A stretch of DNA of 64,000 nucleotides. It comes from Gymnogyps californianus. Lineage: Eukaryota; Chordata; Aves; Accipitriformes; Cathartidae. The stretch covers positions 98,458,914 through 98,522,913 of the forward strand of contig NC_059471.1 in the NCBI RefSeq assembly GCF_018139145.2, given 5' to 3'. Both the position numbers and the translations under genes were made by a program. Shown in pieces: positions 35,946-49,200 of the stretch. Within the stretch, counting starts at the first letter, position 1. Each line of letters starts with the position of its first letter. Under the pieces are notes generated by a model. The model saw only the letters and a program-made list of their open reading frames with translations, was not told the DNA's origin and searched no databases.

Positions 35946-36764
35946 TCAGAAAGGGACTGTTTTGCTCCATGATGTTTTGGGGGCAGTGGGGCTGTGCCAG
36001 CCCCCTGACAGAGTCTCTCCAGGCTGGAGCGGGCCAGGAAAAGCTGCTCCGGGGGAAGCTGTCATTCCCTTAATGACAGCAACCCATTTCGAAGGGATTT
36101 TATGCATCTGACTCCCATTAAAACCAGAGGGATGCCAACCTAAGGGACTTGGCCAGCATCGTGCTTGACGCCTGCAGGTGGCTGGGACCACTCCTGCAGA
36201 TGCCACCTCCTCCGCTCCCTCCTGCCCTGCGGAGGGGCTGGGCTGGGGGGATGCACCACAGCACCCTGCTGCCTCCCTCCAGCCAACAGCCCCGTGCATG
36301 CTCTAAGGCACCCAGAAAAAGCCCCACAGGGCTTAAAGTCGGGTTATTTCCATGTAAAATTCCCAGAACTGTGCTCCGAGGTGCGCCGCAAGGGGCCCTC
36401 ATGCATGCCACCAGTTTGTCCCCTCTGTGAGTTTGTGGGCAGGGCATTCTCTCAGCCCCTCTCCCTCTGCTCTTTACTCGACTGCTCCGAAGCAGCCGGT
36501 GTCACAGGTTGGCACGAGCATCACAACAAGGCGGTATGGCTTCCCGGAGAAGGACCCGACCTGCCGATCAGCCCCGTGGCGAGCACGCAGCAACCCTGGC
36601 TGCTGCTGCATCCCTGCTGCTGTTTGCGAGCAATTAACAGGGACATAGGACAGGGTGAGGCTGGGCGAGGTAGGAGACCAGAGGCAATAAGGATGGGATC
36701 TCAAGCTATTTCAGCTTTTTAATGCGGCTCTTTCTTCACTGTGATCACAGGGACGGTCAGGTGC

Positions 36765-36890
36765 CCGTGCATGTGTACCTACCTACACAGGCACACGCGC
36801 TTGCCTAGCTGCACACGCAGGCTTATAGGCACACACGTGCCTGCTCTCTGCCTGCACACATGGGCATGCATCTGTGCACACGCATTCACA
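36765..36890. repeat. Degenerate CA/TG-rich tract
   Basis: Repeated gcacacgc, gcacaca and gtgcatg words form an old, decayed dinucleotide or short-word repeat of alternating purine-pyrimidine character. Confidence 0.6.
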
Positions 36891-37624
36891 AATGCAATAT
36901 TCATTTCTTATTTTTACGGTGAAAATTAGCCACTTTTCAAGGCAGGGAGTTCTCAGACCACTGCGTCCACCAAACTGACCCCAGCCCAAGCCACTTACAG
37001 ACAGGGCCGTAATTCTTTGCTTTCAGAAACAGGCTACAAAAACGAGAAGGGAGATGGCAGTGACGCATCGCTGCTTGTACAATGCTTTGCTAACCTAATC
37101 CCACCGACCGCTCAGTACCACAGCAGTTTGCAGCTCTCCCCTTAAGCTACTCCATCCCAGCTCCCTGTAGTCTATCAGAGGATCCAAATGGCTAAAAGCT
37201 GCCTCAGGGTGTATCCCTCGAGGCTGCCAAAGGTTCGAGTCAGACACATCACAGCACTGCCACAATCCTGTAATCCACTCCTGTGAGATACTGCTGCTGT
37301 CAGAAAGAAATCAAATCCCAGCTGCAAAAGAAAGAGGAAGAAACATCCACTTGCACAGTCACAAACACTGGTACGGTTGTTCCCATTCAGGTATTCCCAA
37401 CCCAGTAAACACAATCTGGATCAGACCAGCATTCCCCAAATTCAGTGTTTTGCCTCAGAGTTTCCCGTGTTAAAAGCCTAAGGAAGAATCAAAACATAAT
37501 CCTGATCTAAGCAGTTAGGAAGTAAAACGCTTATAGGGAAAATGCCTTCCACATCCCAGTCACTTACTACAGAGTTCATATTACCTATAATAAATGTTTC
37601 CAGAATCCTACACTGTTCTTAACA

Positions 37625-37722
37625 GTTACCATATTTTTTTAATATTTATATATACAGACATATTTTTTGTATTTTTATATATATACACACATATATATGT
37701 ATGTGTGTATATATATATGAAA
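37625..37722. repeat. TA-rich microsatellite
   Basis: Interrupted TA, CA and TG units mixed with T runs, downstream intergenic. Confidence 0.85.
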
Positions 37723-40700
37723 ACACTTGAAAGCATTTATTTGATCAGTCTAAAGACATGCTGCCTTTGGATTCTGCTTCTACCTCCTGTTGTAGCAAAG
37801 TAAGTCATCTTTACCTTCTCTCTAGCAGTCACATGAGATATGGGATACAAACTCTTACAGTTTCCTCTACTTATTGACAACAGCTCCAACCCCATCCCAT
37901 CCTAACAACCCAAATCCAGAACCAGCGTCCAAAATGGTACACGTGGCTGCTGCTGCTGCTCCTGCATCACCAAAAACTGGAGGAGCTGGGAGCAACTTAT
38001 TTACTTTTGACCTTATATCTTTGCAGTGGTTTATTCCTCCCCGTCCCCCAGCTGCCTTCTTCAACACACTTTTGAATAACTGTCTCTGCTGATGCAGTGA
38101 CAGCGTCAAGCTGACACTAAAGGGCAGTCTTTGGCCCATAGAGAAGGTATTTACCAAGTATTTCTTACATCCGTTGCAGACGTATGCATGCACACACAGA
38201 GTAAGCGGTCAGTTGCAGTGCTAGACTGCTTTTACAAGCAGCAACGTATCAAGCCTCCTCCTGCCCTTCTGCTGTTTTCCCAAGCTCTATTTGTTTTCCC
38301 GGGTTTGCTCTAGGCCCTAAATATGTTCCAGATTAACAAAATTCACCAGAGACCAAGATGCAAGGGGCAAAAATTTCCAGCCAAGCAGACCATGGCCCCC
38401 AGCAAAGCTAGGTTTATTTATCTCAGCTAAAAAAGTCCCCTCGCCCCCTCCCGATGCCTGGTGGGTGCCAGGGGCTCCACGCCAACCCCGGCCACTCCTC
38501 ACCAGCCACACAGCAAGCAGCAGCTGTGCCCCATCAATGTGCCAGAGGCTTATGGCTTCTTCGAAGGTCTCCCAAGCAGCTTTAATTATCTTCCTCGATC
38601 AGTTATCGAAGCTCCTCTGCCAATAGTGAGTGACAGGAGCAGACCCATCCAGGGAGAAGATACGCTCCTGGGCAAGGCACCGGGCTGCAGCAGGGCGCTG
38701 CTGCTGAGCCCCCCGCTCCGGCAGGACTGCCCGCAGGGAGAGCGAGCCCCAGCACCTCGGCTCCCCAGAAAGTTTAATTTCTGGAGAGGCCTGTTTTGGG
38801 GAGAGGCGCAGACCAGCTCTTGAGAGATGCTGGGGCTTTGGGGCAGCTCTGCTGCTCCCCACAAGAGGATGGGAGGTGGGTGAGCCAGAGGAGGAAAGTC
38901 ATTGCTGCTCCTGGAGAAACCTGCCAGAAGCCCAGAGCCAGCCTCAATTTTTTGGGTTTGCACACACACCACACACCCCCCACACACCGCTTTTAACTCC
39001 TTAATGACCTTCCTGAACAACCAATCCCATCCTCCTATTTTGCCCAAAAGGCATTTGGCCGACAGCAGTGAAGTTAAGATGTCAGTACAAATGCATCTGT
39101 TGCCAGCAGAGTTTGGCTGCAGATCTGAGTTGTGACACGGTTAATATGTAATGAGATTATTAATATTATATTGTGACATACTTAAGATCACTAGGTTTCC
39201 ACTGAATATGTAATTGTTGAGGAGCCAAGAAATAATCCTTTAACTACAGATTAAATTTAGTCCTATTTAACATCCCATCCTTCATTCAAGCCATTAAAAG
39301 AACCCGGGCCAGGAAGCTATCCTTGTTCCTCACAGGAAATGCTCACATCCAGCTGAAATATTTTTCTAACATATATACAAATAAGAAGTTATGAGGCTGT
39401 CCAAGGAATGGCTGCTCCAAACTACTGCCTACTTCGTGCCCAGGTTACATGAAATGCTGTTCCCTTATCTTAAAAAGGCCATTAAGCTGCAAACATATCT
39501 GTCCCGTCTTTGGCCTCATTCTTGACTGCAAACTTAACCCAGCAGACCTTAAAGACAGCTCCTAGATGCCTAAATTTGCTTGTCCCTGAAAGCAGCAGGT
39601 GCCAGGGGTGCTGTCACCGCAGGGTGACCTGGCTGTACCTCCTGGCTGCTTAGGTGTGCCTACAGCCACCACACATGCCAACAGCCCAGCCTGCCCTTCT
39701 TTTCCTTAGGTGTGCCAGCTGCCACTGGAAGGGTGCTTAAGCCTGCTGTCTTCACCTCCTGCTCCTCTTCTGGGTCCTGCCCTTTGAGTAGTCAGTGATT
39801 GAATGCATCCAGAGTTGAAAGGTGAAGCCTCAATGACTCACGGGGAGGGGGAATGAACACAATGGACAGGCCATGTGTTTTAGCCCCCGGTGCAGATTTT
39901 TCCTCCCGTCTGTATCCTGCAGGGCTGTACCGTGTGCTCCGGAGGTTGGAGGCAGCTGGTGTCTGTTCTTCTGGAGAAGCTGTTCCAGCATTTTGTGTGA
40001 GTACGGATGCCAACGCCCTCTGTAACTCAGCCTACCTGTAACCTGGCCCAGTCACCACAGTTTTTTTCCCCTCCCTCTCTCCTCTGCAGGGACTTCTTTT
40101 CTTTTTTTCTCTACCACCTATGATGGAGGTTGCCAGAGGTCCTTCCTTCACTTCCTCCTGCCTTGGCTGGGCCAAGTTATTAAGGATCTCTCTCTAGCAG
40201 CAGTGAAATGGGGTGAGACACAGGAAAATTATTGATTCAATTAAAAGAAAGCCAACTCCTGAAACTGAAATGTTGAAGAGGAGGAAGAAAATCAAAAAGG
40301 CAGCTGGGAAAGAAAAGCACATCGTGGAATTATGCAGCATCCCTGTAACAAAGTCATTCAACCACCTGTGAGGGCACTTATTTGCATTATTCATAGGGTA
40401 TTAATTACACAACTCAAATTTTTTTTTGAGTCTTTGCCATTACAGCTCAACACCTGCAGCAGGTAGCCCAGCAGCGCTTTGCTGCCTCTGCTCCCCCCAA
40501 CACAGCCTATTCAGTTTTGTCCTCCTACCTAATTATGACAATTACTTTCTTATCCGCCTCTTTTATTTCGCTTTACATGCATTGTTTGAGCCAGCTGTTA
40601 CAGCTTTAATGTTCTTGTAACAAACTTGTTCTCTGCAAAGACCCCACCCAAGATGGCACCATGATATCAAGCTGGTATCAGGTAACAGCACTGCAGCTGA

Positions 40701-42127
40701 AATCAGCTCTCCACCAGCTGTTTTTCTGACAGCTCCTAACAAAAAGGAGTTTGTGGGTTTGTTTTGTTTTCCTCTAACAGCTGCATCTCTCCATGGCCTC
40801 CTCTTACCATCCTTTCTTGCTCAGCACACGCTGGATGAACACAGATGCATGGTCTCAGAGGTTTTTTCAGAAATGGCAAGTGTCCCAAGGAAGGGCTCAG
40901 CTGACTGCCTAAGCTCAGCGTCCCAGCTTCTCAAAGCTGAAATCCATGGCAGCAAGGGTCTAAGCATCACCGAGGACTCGTGCTTACAGCCCTTCTGCAG
41001 CAGGACCAGGCAGCCCCTGCAGCGTGGGATCCCTGCCCCCCCCCCATCCCAGCTGCAGGGGGCTGTATGCAGACTACAGCAGGTAATGTGCTTACTAATT
41101 TATTGAGAGCACCAACAAAGAACGAAAAGAACACATTTGCAAGTGCTAGAAATACATGACCAAGTCAGAGACTAATAAAACAGGGGGAATAGGGCTAGTC
41201 AGCAACACTTGATCACAATTGTTTAGGTTATTCATTAAATATAAATTTTCATAGCCAGGTGGAATGCAGCACACCCAACTTTAGGCCTCCAATAGGCAGC
41301 AAGTGTGGAAAAGCTCTCTTAGCAGTCAGTGGAGAGAAAAAGAGGAAAACCCAGTGTATTTATTCATCCCACCTTCCTCAGACACCGAGCTGTGTCTCTG
41401 GGCGAGCTGAGTGCCCTGCACTGACTAGGGAGAGAGAGCAGACTGCCCAGACGAACCCCAGGGAACCAGGCTGGCCAAAGTAAGGAGAGCCAAATCCCAC
41501 CAAGGCTGCCTACACTTTGTTGTTAAAACAGCCCCAGGAAAGGCCAATGATAAGAACCTCCTGTGACATGCCTGAGGGTATCACTAGAGTTACGAGAGGG
41601 TTTTGGTCTAGCAGCTGGAGAATTGGGCTCATGACTGCGTGTTGTAGAGTCTCTTGAGGAAGGAAGAGGACACAGCGGTAGCAGAGCCAAGTATCTCATC
41701 TGATGGGTCCTCCTAGGGTGAGTGCTATTTGCGAGAGATTGCTGTCAAAGCTAATTGTCTAACAGTTTGTGTTGAGTTGACCAGGCTAATGGGCTAACAC
41801 TAGGGTTAGGCTTGCACTTATGGACAAGGACAGAAGGAACTAAAGAGCTGGGTCTACTACTGTGTTAAAAGCAAGGACTAAAGACCTACAGAAAGTGCTG
41901 CTGTCTCTAGGGGCAATCAGGTCACCAATCCTTGAGCTAGCAGTGCTTCACAGAAGTGGTCTCCTGTGTTAGGGTTGGGGCTTAGGGCTGCCCTGACAGA
42001 AGATGACCTGGGGTACATAGGCATAGAGGCAAGTTTCTGAAGGGCTGTAGATAATTCTGAAACTGGCTGAGGATTTCTGGGTGTGAAAAGCTCACAGCTG
42101 GAGGGATAGGTCAGATGATCATTTGGT

Positions 42128-43226
42128 CATATTGGGTTTGCATGGCAAGATTCTGGTAGTGGGGGGCTACAGGGGTGGCTTCTGTGAGAAGCTGCTAGAA
42201 GCTTCCCCTGTGTCCAACAGGGCCAATGCCAGCTGGCTCCAAGACAGACCCGCTGCTGGCCAAGGCCAAGGCAAGCAACAACAGTGGTAGTACCTCTGTG
42301 ATAACATATTTAAGAAGGGGGAAAAAAAAAAACATGCCACACAGCAGCAATTGCAGCTGGGAGAGAGGAGTGAGAAGATGTGAGAGGAACAACTCTGCAG
42401 ACACCAAGATCGGTGAAGAAGGAGGGGGAGGAGGTGCTCCAGGCACCAGAGCAGAGATTCCCCTGCCGTCCATGGTGAAGACGATGGTGAGGCAGGCTGT
42501 CCCCCTGCAGCCCATGGAGGTCCATGGTGGAGCAGATATCCACCTGCAGCCCATGGAGGACCCCACACCAGAGCAGGTAGATGCCCGAAGGACGCTGTGA
42601 CCCCAGGGGAAGCCCGCGCTGGAGCAGGCTCCTGGCAGGACCTGTAGACCCGTGGGGGACCCACGCTGGAGCAGTCTGTTCCTGAAGGACTGCACCCCAT
42701 GGAAGGAACCCATGCTGGAGCAGTTTGTGAAGAACTGCAGCCCGTGGGAAGGACCCATGTTGGAGAAGTTCGTGGAGGACTGTCTCCCGTGGGAGGGACC
42801 CCATGCTGGAGCAGGGGAAGGAGTGTGAGGAGTCCTCCCCCTGAGGAGGAAGGAGCAGCAGAAAAAACATGTGATGAACTGACGGAAACCCCCATTCCCC
42901 ATCCCCCTGCGCCACTGGGAGGGAGGAGGTAGAGAACTTGGGAGTAAAGTTAAGCCTGGGAAGAAGGGAGAGGTGGGGGGGAAGGTGTTTTAAGATTTGG
43001 TTTTATTTCTCATCATCGTACTCTGATTTGACTGGTAATAAATTAAACTAATTTCCCCAAGTCGAGTCTGTTTTGCCTGTGACGGTAATTGGTGGTGATC
43101 TCCCTGTCGTTATCTTGACCCACGAGTCTTTTGTTATGTTTTCTGTCCCCTGTCCAGTTGAGGAGGGGGAGTGATACAGCGGCTTTTGGTGGGCACCTGG
43201 TGTCCAGCCAGGGTCAACCCACCACA
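42128..43226 (+). mobile_element. Solo LTR of an avian endogenous retrovirus (about 1.1 kb)
   Basis: A long avian-type LTR with a conserved 5' part (ggcttctgtgagaagctgct), a TATA-like acatatttaag near 42305, an internal minisatellite, AATAAA near 43037 and a terminus ending caacccaccaca. Flanks 42123-42127 and 43227-43231 are identical, TTGGT, a 5-bp target duplication. The first bases are CA rather than TG, explained by two transitions. No gag/pol/env is present. The 5-bp duplication suggests ERVL type (inference). Confidence 0.87.
42571..42814. repeat. Degenerate minisatellite inside the LTR (units about 45-51 bp)
   Basis: Five units each open with a GAGCAG/GAGAAG word and run through a GACTGC-like word, a CCCRTGG-like word and GGACCCATGCTG. 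They start near 42571, 42622, 42669, 42718 and 42763. More degenerate copies may extend to about 42470. The units lack stops on the - strand, which creates long spurious antisense ORFs. Confidence 0.8.
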
Positions 43227-46200
43227 TTGGTTTAGATGGGTCTGAGGAAGTTCAGAACTGAATCAAACGCAGTCTAAAGATAGAGGTCAAGGCAGGGTGC
43301 CAGGAGGGATTATCGGCATGTGCTTTGCATTGGACTATTCTGCTAAGGCCAGAGTCAGGGTTAAGAACCACAGCATCAAAAGAAAGAACCTGAGCAACGT
43401 TGCCTAGAAGGTGAATGCAGGCCAATGGTAGTAGTAGGAACAAGTAACTCTCAGCCTTCCCAGTAACACCCAACCATTTCTATTTGTCCTAAACAAAGAT
43501 ATTCCATTCAGCACTCCTGGCACCAGCCTCACATTCAGTGATCAGCCAAGCTTGCCACTCACTTCTCTTCACAATGAGGATAACTTCTGCTTTTCTGAGA
43601 CCTAACACCCATTTTACCCCTTGTCTTAAGCCTAGGCCACAACCCCGTCTGCTTTTATGCTGTAGTTTCCTGCACACTAGGTGCAAACCATAATGCCTGT
43701 TCAATGAGTTGAATCTGGCCCAGAATAATCAACACTGGATTCATGCCAGGAGGCACTGGCTCATTTTAGCCTTACAGAAAAATCTCATCCCACTTCTGAG
43801 CAAATCAAAGCCAATTTGCCTTCACATGATGCAACCCTTATCTTAGCCAGACAGGCTCTGCAGATGCTTATATTATATCAAACTCTTCAGCTTCTGCTCT
43901 TAACGCTCTAGTTCAGTGATGTTGAGTGGAACCTAAAGGAATTACAACCCTTTTGCCCCAGGTGATGCTAACTCTTAGGTTTTACAGGACTACAAGAACC
44001 AAACAGAAATTACAGCCCTTTGTGAGCCAGCTTGAGCTTTAACGATAGGCTTGATATCCTTACTTACAGACCCTGAGTTGGTACAAAATGAATGAGGACT
44101 TTTTCACCCACATGGTAGCCATCCTACTTTTAAATGTGTAGCAGGACCCAGCAGAACAGAACACAAAGCCCAAGAGATCTTCAGCCCATGCTAAGCCAAA
44201 CCCTAACCATCATGCCTTCTGCTGCGTTTTTTTTAAAATACACCTGAACAAATCAAAGATCGATGTTTCATCCCTCAGGATGTCACCCTCACTTTTGCTT
44301 GTTTAGCCTTGCAGGCACGTGCACATGTTGACCCATGCAGCTCTTCACACCCCTTCCTTTCCACGTGGTCCCTCAGCCACAGGAGCCACAACGCCCCCAC
44401 CCACGTGGCACCAGTGCTAATCAAAGCCCAAAGGCAGTGGAAACGCCCCAGAAAGCTTAGGGCAGGGCCAGAGCTTCATTCAACAGGAGGAGTTTCCTGT
44501 TTTACCATGAGGTAAATCTGAGGGCCCGGGATGAGAGCCTGCGCAGTGTCCTCAAAGGCTTAATTGTTTTTCGTAAGGATGAGCTCCCGGAAGCCCTGTG
44601 CTAAGATGAGGGCCAGGATTAGGAACAGCAGGGTTTGGGGAGCCTAAGTGATTTGCAAAGCTCAGATAAGCAGGAGGAGGGCTGGCATTAAAAGGAGCAA
44701 ATGACTTTTGGACTATTTTGGGATGAGGCAGGGACTCCTACATATGTGTCTATGGGCACACACTTAATGCTTGGGTTGGAAGAGCCTGTTTTCCTGCTGT
44801 AATTGGTCCAGTGGGAAGGCAGGATGGGAGCTGGTGTCACGCTGTCGGGGTTATTTAGCCCTTCTCACCATCTCAGTGAGCACTATCTGGCCAAACTCAC
44901 CATCAGCTCCACCCGTGGGGCCTTCCCATCTCCAGCAGCAAATCTCTTTTTTCAGGCCATGCTGACTCTACCCTGCCCAATACTAACATATCTCAGCAGC
45001 TCAAGCATCTGGTGTCTCCTAACCACCCTTTGGCAAACAGCAGCCGCTCACCACTGCTGCCAGCAGCCCTCTATTACATATCAAAGGAGGAGGACTGGGC
45101 AGGATTAGGGATCAAAACAATGCATGGAAGATCTCAGTCTGCTTCTGAATCATTCAGCGCTTGGAGGCTAGGATTAGAGATGGTGCCACTGCAAGCCAAT
45201 AGCTCCTGCTTTTTTCTGGGGCAGGGAGAGTTTGCTGGGATGCTAACTCCATGGCACAATAGTTTTTAAATATAGGGTTGGCACTTTGGCCCAAACTCTA
45301 CACCAAATGATAAATCCCGCAGATTTGCATAAATACTGGTGTCAGTCTGGATGGCTTCTATGTAACTGTGGGGCATGTGTGGATCTCCTGGATGTACAAT
45401 AGTAGAAGCAAATAACTTAATAGGTCCGTTGTGAGTAAAGCCTGCTTCAAAGGCTGGAGCTGAAGTCCTGATTAAGAAAACCAAGGGATGAAGAGCTAAG
45501 CTGATTTACACATTTTGCAACACCTCCCAAGGTAGAATGAGGGCTGCTGGTAATAGCAGCAAGCGTCTCCTGCTTTGTCTTGGGGCACAAATTGTTCTCC
45601 AGGCAAACGTGGGCAAGCCTAGAACTGGGTTTAATATTAGGGAAAAAGACAACAGGGACTGAAGACCTCTTTATTGTTGTTTTCGCTTAAGCTTAGAGCA
45701 TTACAGTGGATGCTGCCCTAGCAGGAGCTTACTGATGTATTCAGCACTCGGTGCCTGGCTGGTGCCTTGGGTTGATCAGGGTGCTGTCGTCAGCACTCAG
45801 GCAGCGATGCCGCATGAACAACCTTTTTGCTCAGGCCCAGGAGGTCCGTGCGGGTTAGTTCAGGTTAACACCAGCAGAGCAACATGACTTCACCAGGCTA
45901 TCCAGCAGCTAACCTGGATGAGCATCTCATCCTGAGCCCTAGCACGTGGAGCCACCTAGGCATAAGCCCCCCCCCACTCCCGTGGCACCACCCAGCCAGG
46001 CTTTTTGCCCTTTGCTCCCAGATCCGTTTTTACCCCATGCTATTCTGCAGCCCAGATGTGTCCTGACACCCACTAGACAAGATGACATTGTATACAGGGA
46101 ACACAGACAAATCATCAGGAAAATTGCTTGGGAGCTATAACTTCCAGAGTACACATACTGTTATTCCCCCCTACTCCCCCAATAGCAGATGTTGGCCTAG

Positions 46201-49200
46201 ATGATCTCTCTGAATAAATTGGAAATGGAAAGAGTCGTTATATAAGTCTACAATTTTTTAAAGTTAAAAAGAAGACAAAGCTTCAATTAGTAAGGTTATT
46301 GTTATCTATTAGATTTGGAGAACCTCTGTTGACTTTTTGAATAATTGCCTTTCTGCTTCAGGTTAGCATTATTGGAAAGACTATTGAAGCACATGCCTAA
46401 CATGAAGCAATACGAACTATGGTTTATAAATTAACATTTTATTGCAGTAATCTTTCATATGAGAGGTACCTCATTTATGTACCCCTGTCCACCTTCATGT
46501 GCAAATGTAACACTCATGAAATTTAATAGATATTGGAAATGCTCACTGGAGTGAGAACAGACTCTCCTCACTGGCCACAAACATAATACAATGGCGCTAA
46601 CATTTTTTTCCACCCTGCTCATTTTTTGATCCTGGCTTCTTATTTAATAATAAACCAGGCTGCAAACACACTGACTCATCTCTTGTTTTCTCAAAATAGT
46701 GAGAAGTTATTTATTTTTTTAATCAGTAACTACCTGAGAGAAAGGAATGCCTCATAAGATAAAGGCATTTAATTAGTTTGTTTGCTGTTAAGAAAAATAT
46801 GTAGGTGGATGTGGGCTAAATGCCAAGCCAAAGTGGTCTGGCTTTACTGACAGTTCAGCAAAAGAAAAAGATTAGACGTCATGGAAAAAATTACTCCCTG
46901 AACAGGAAAAGCTGGACATGGCACATATTTCTCTTCATGCTCTAGCTTTGTAACAGTAAAAGGAACCACTAGCATTAGCTAACAGAATGTACTTAGGGTG
47001 TAGAAGGGCTACAAAACAACAAAAGCGTAGCTGAATCAGAGGACTTTGCCAATCACATGAGATTTCTTTCAAATATCTTATTTTTCATTATTATTATTAA
47101 TACTACTATAGCAAAAGTGAGTACTCCTTCGTGTCCCCAGACTGCACAAAGGCCAACACGTCAGCACTGTTCAGGGGCACTGTGAACACTTGGCTATTCT
47201 ATATATGTTTCAGAGTAGACTCAGACATCAGGCTACTTTCATTTATAATTCAGAGCACACTACCAAGCGGAATACTTTTTGTAACCAGGTTAGCAAACAA
47301 ACAGCACTATATCAATCATGCTAATCTTGATTTTAATGCTTTTCACATTCCTGCAGATGTGAAACACTCAAGATACAACGTGCTGGAATCCCAAAACACA
47401 AACAAACCCAGAAAGCCCACAGAGGAGCACAAGCCTGTTTAGACTTTGGCCATTCTTGCTGAATGCCCCGTTTGCATCGCAACTGGACATCCTTTGTACT
47501 CTGTTCACAACCAGATTCTTCTGCTCCACTGCTGCCAAGGAACTATTCCCCACGCTTGAGTTTGTGCCACATCCTGAAGCAGGAGTGTGCCTGTCTATAC
47601 GAGCTCCTCTCCAGGGACTGTGGGGCATTTCAGACAAAGCTTTCCAGCTAGCTGCTACATCAGGAAAGTCTACCAGTATGTTTTGGATACAGTATCTTAT
47701 TGCCAGTCATCCTTTACCCTGTAGACTTTTGTCCCAGGTAACAACTGACCAGCTCCATACCTTTCCTGAAATCCACAATTCTTATCATAGTGACCTGGCT
47801 TATTTTATGATCACTCAATTAACTCCCACCTTTGGATTGTTCAATCAGTTTCTGTTAACCAGGACAGATACCGAAATAGCCAGTCCACTATGAGCTGCCT
47901 CCCATTTCTGAGATGAGTTGTTTCTACCGTGTTGGAAGAATCTGGCTGCCGACTGCTTCTCCAACAGACCTTTGGGAGAGCAAGATGTCTGTTTACCACA
48001 AGGTTCCACCCCTCAGACAGGCCTGATAGCTGCCTTAAAAAAAAAAAAGTCACATCCATCCCTCCCCATACCATAGGGGTCTGTTACAGACCCTCCTATC
48101 ATAGTACCTTGGTTTTCCCGTTTGTAGTTGGAGGGTTTGTGTGCATGACTGCATGAGTGCTTGTAAGGAACTTAGTGAGACAGTTCCTTCACAGCCACCC
48201 ACCACCCAGTTCAGGTGTGTGTATAGGACATGTTTGTATGCAAGTCTCCAGAACAAATCGAACCCAATGGGAGGCATCTAGTTTTGAAGACCAGGTCCAA
48301 CATTTCCAGCAGCTGTTAGTGATGGCACAGGGACCCGCTGGATGGGAGAGGACAGAGATATGAACAGAGAATAGGAATCTGCATCAGGACAAAGACTATG
48401 AACTATGAGCAGATTGAAAGTTAAAAAAAAATTGGCAGGTGGATGGTCTGCTCCCCAACCAGCAGAGAGAAACCTGGCTCTCACCCTTTCTTCTCCCACA
48501 GGATCTTCCCTTGCATACACTTCTCCCATTACAACTTCCACTTCCCCCGCACCCCTGCAAGACTTCCAGCTTGTGCCCTTATGCAACTCCGATTTCCTTG
48601 GGAGACAGGCCGGGAGCCCTACCTAAACAGACAGCAACTGGCTCAGCACTTCTCGCTGCTGAGCCAGTAACACCGAAGGTAACACCACAGGCTAAAAGGG
48701 TGCGACTGCCGCCTGGGAAGCCACGGCTCGGGCACTGGCGGCAGCTTGTGTCCCTCAGCACGGCACCAGCAATCTTCCACGCTCCCAGGCAGGGTTTGCA
48801 ACTTGTTATTTTACCCTGTATTGCCATTGCATCAGGACTGGTGTCAGACGCTTTAAACCTCAGCTGGTTACTTTTCCTTTCTAGGGTGTCAAGAGCGGGG
48901 AAAAAAGAACAAGATTAGCTCTGAATTTTCTCCTCTAGGAGAAATTAGAAATGAAATCCTGGGTTAATAAATCTGCCTTTTACCCAATCTGGCCCTCCAG
49001 AGCTAAATGCAACAAGTTCTCCCTACTACATCCACATGGCTTGGCAGGCTGCTGTCCTGCCAGGGAACACAGACTCCTCCAAGTTAATGTATTCCTTCAT
49101 ATTTTATGTCATCTTCTCTGGGTCACATCCCCTCTGGCAGGATGACACAACTATCATTTTGCAACACGTCGCCTGTACACACACCAGTGTGGACCTCCCT

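Larger units (their letters stand above)
29666..42127. other. Downstream intergenic DNA, first part
   Basis: No supportable gene. 31.5-39 kb is GC-rich with scattered CpG and many overlapping short ORFs on both strands, as expected by chance at that composition. 39130-39300 is AT-rich and non-repetitive. It contains the CpG-dense patches and small repeats listed separately. Confidence 0.7.

Noticed and set aside
37226..37250. GGTTCGAGTC resembling a tRNA B box
   Set aside because: The upstream candidate A box lacks the GG pair, and no cloverleaf can be folded around it.
42167..42915. Long minus-strand ORFs of 201-242 codons, overlapping in three frames
   Set aside because: They lie wholly inside the solo LTR and arise from its minisatellite units. 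Three frames open at once shows a composition effect, not coding.
41560..44230. Telomere-like words (ggttaggg, ccctaacc) on both sides of the LTR at 42128
   Set aside because: Only single scattered words, with no tandem TTAGGG array. The flanks show no repeat unit I could define.
40380..45330. Two perfect octamers ATTTGCAT (40380-40387 and 45323-45330)
   Set aside because: About two are expected by chance in 64 kb on two strands, and neither has a supporting partner motif.
46185..46215. ggcctagatgatctct, resembling the sense-strand CR1 tail
   Set aside because: The match is about 16 bases with no further CR1 sequence on either side, too short to call.
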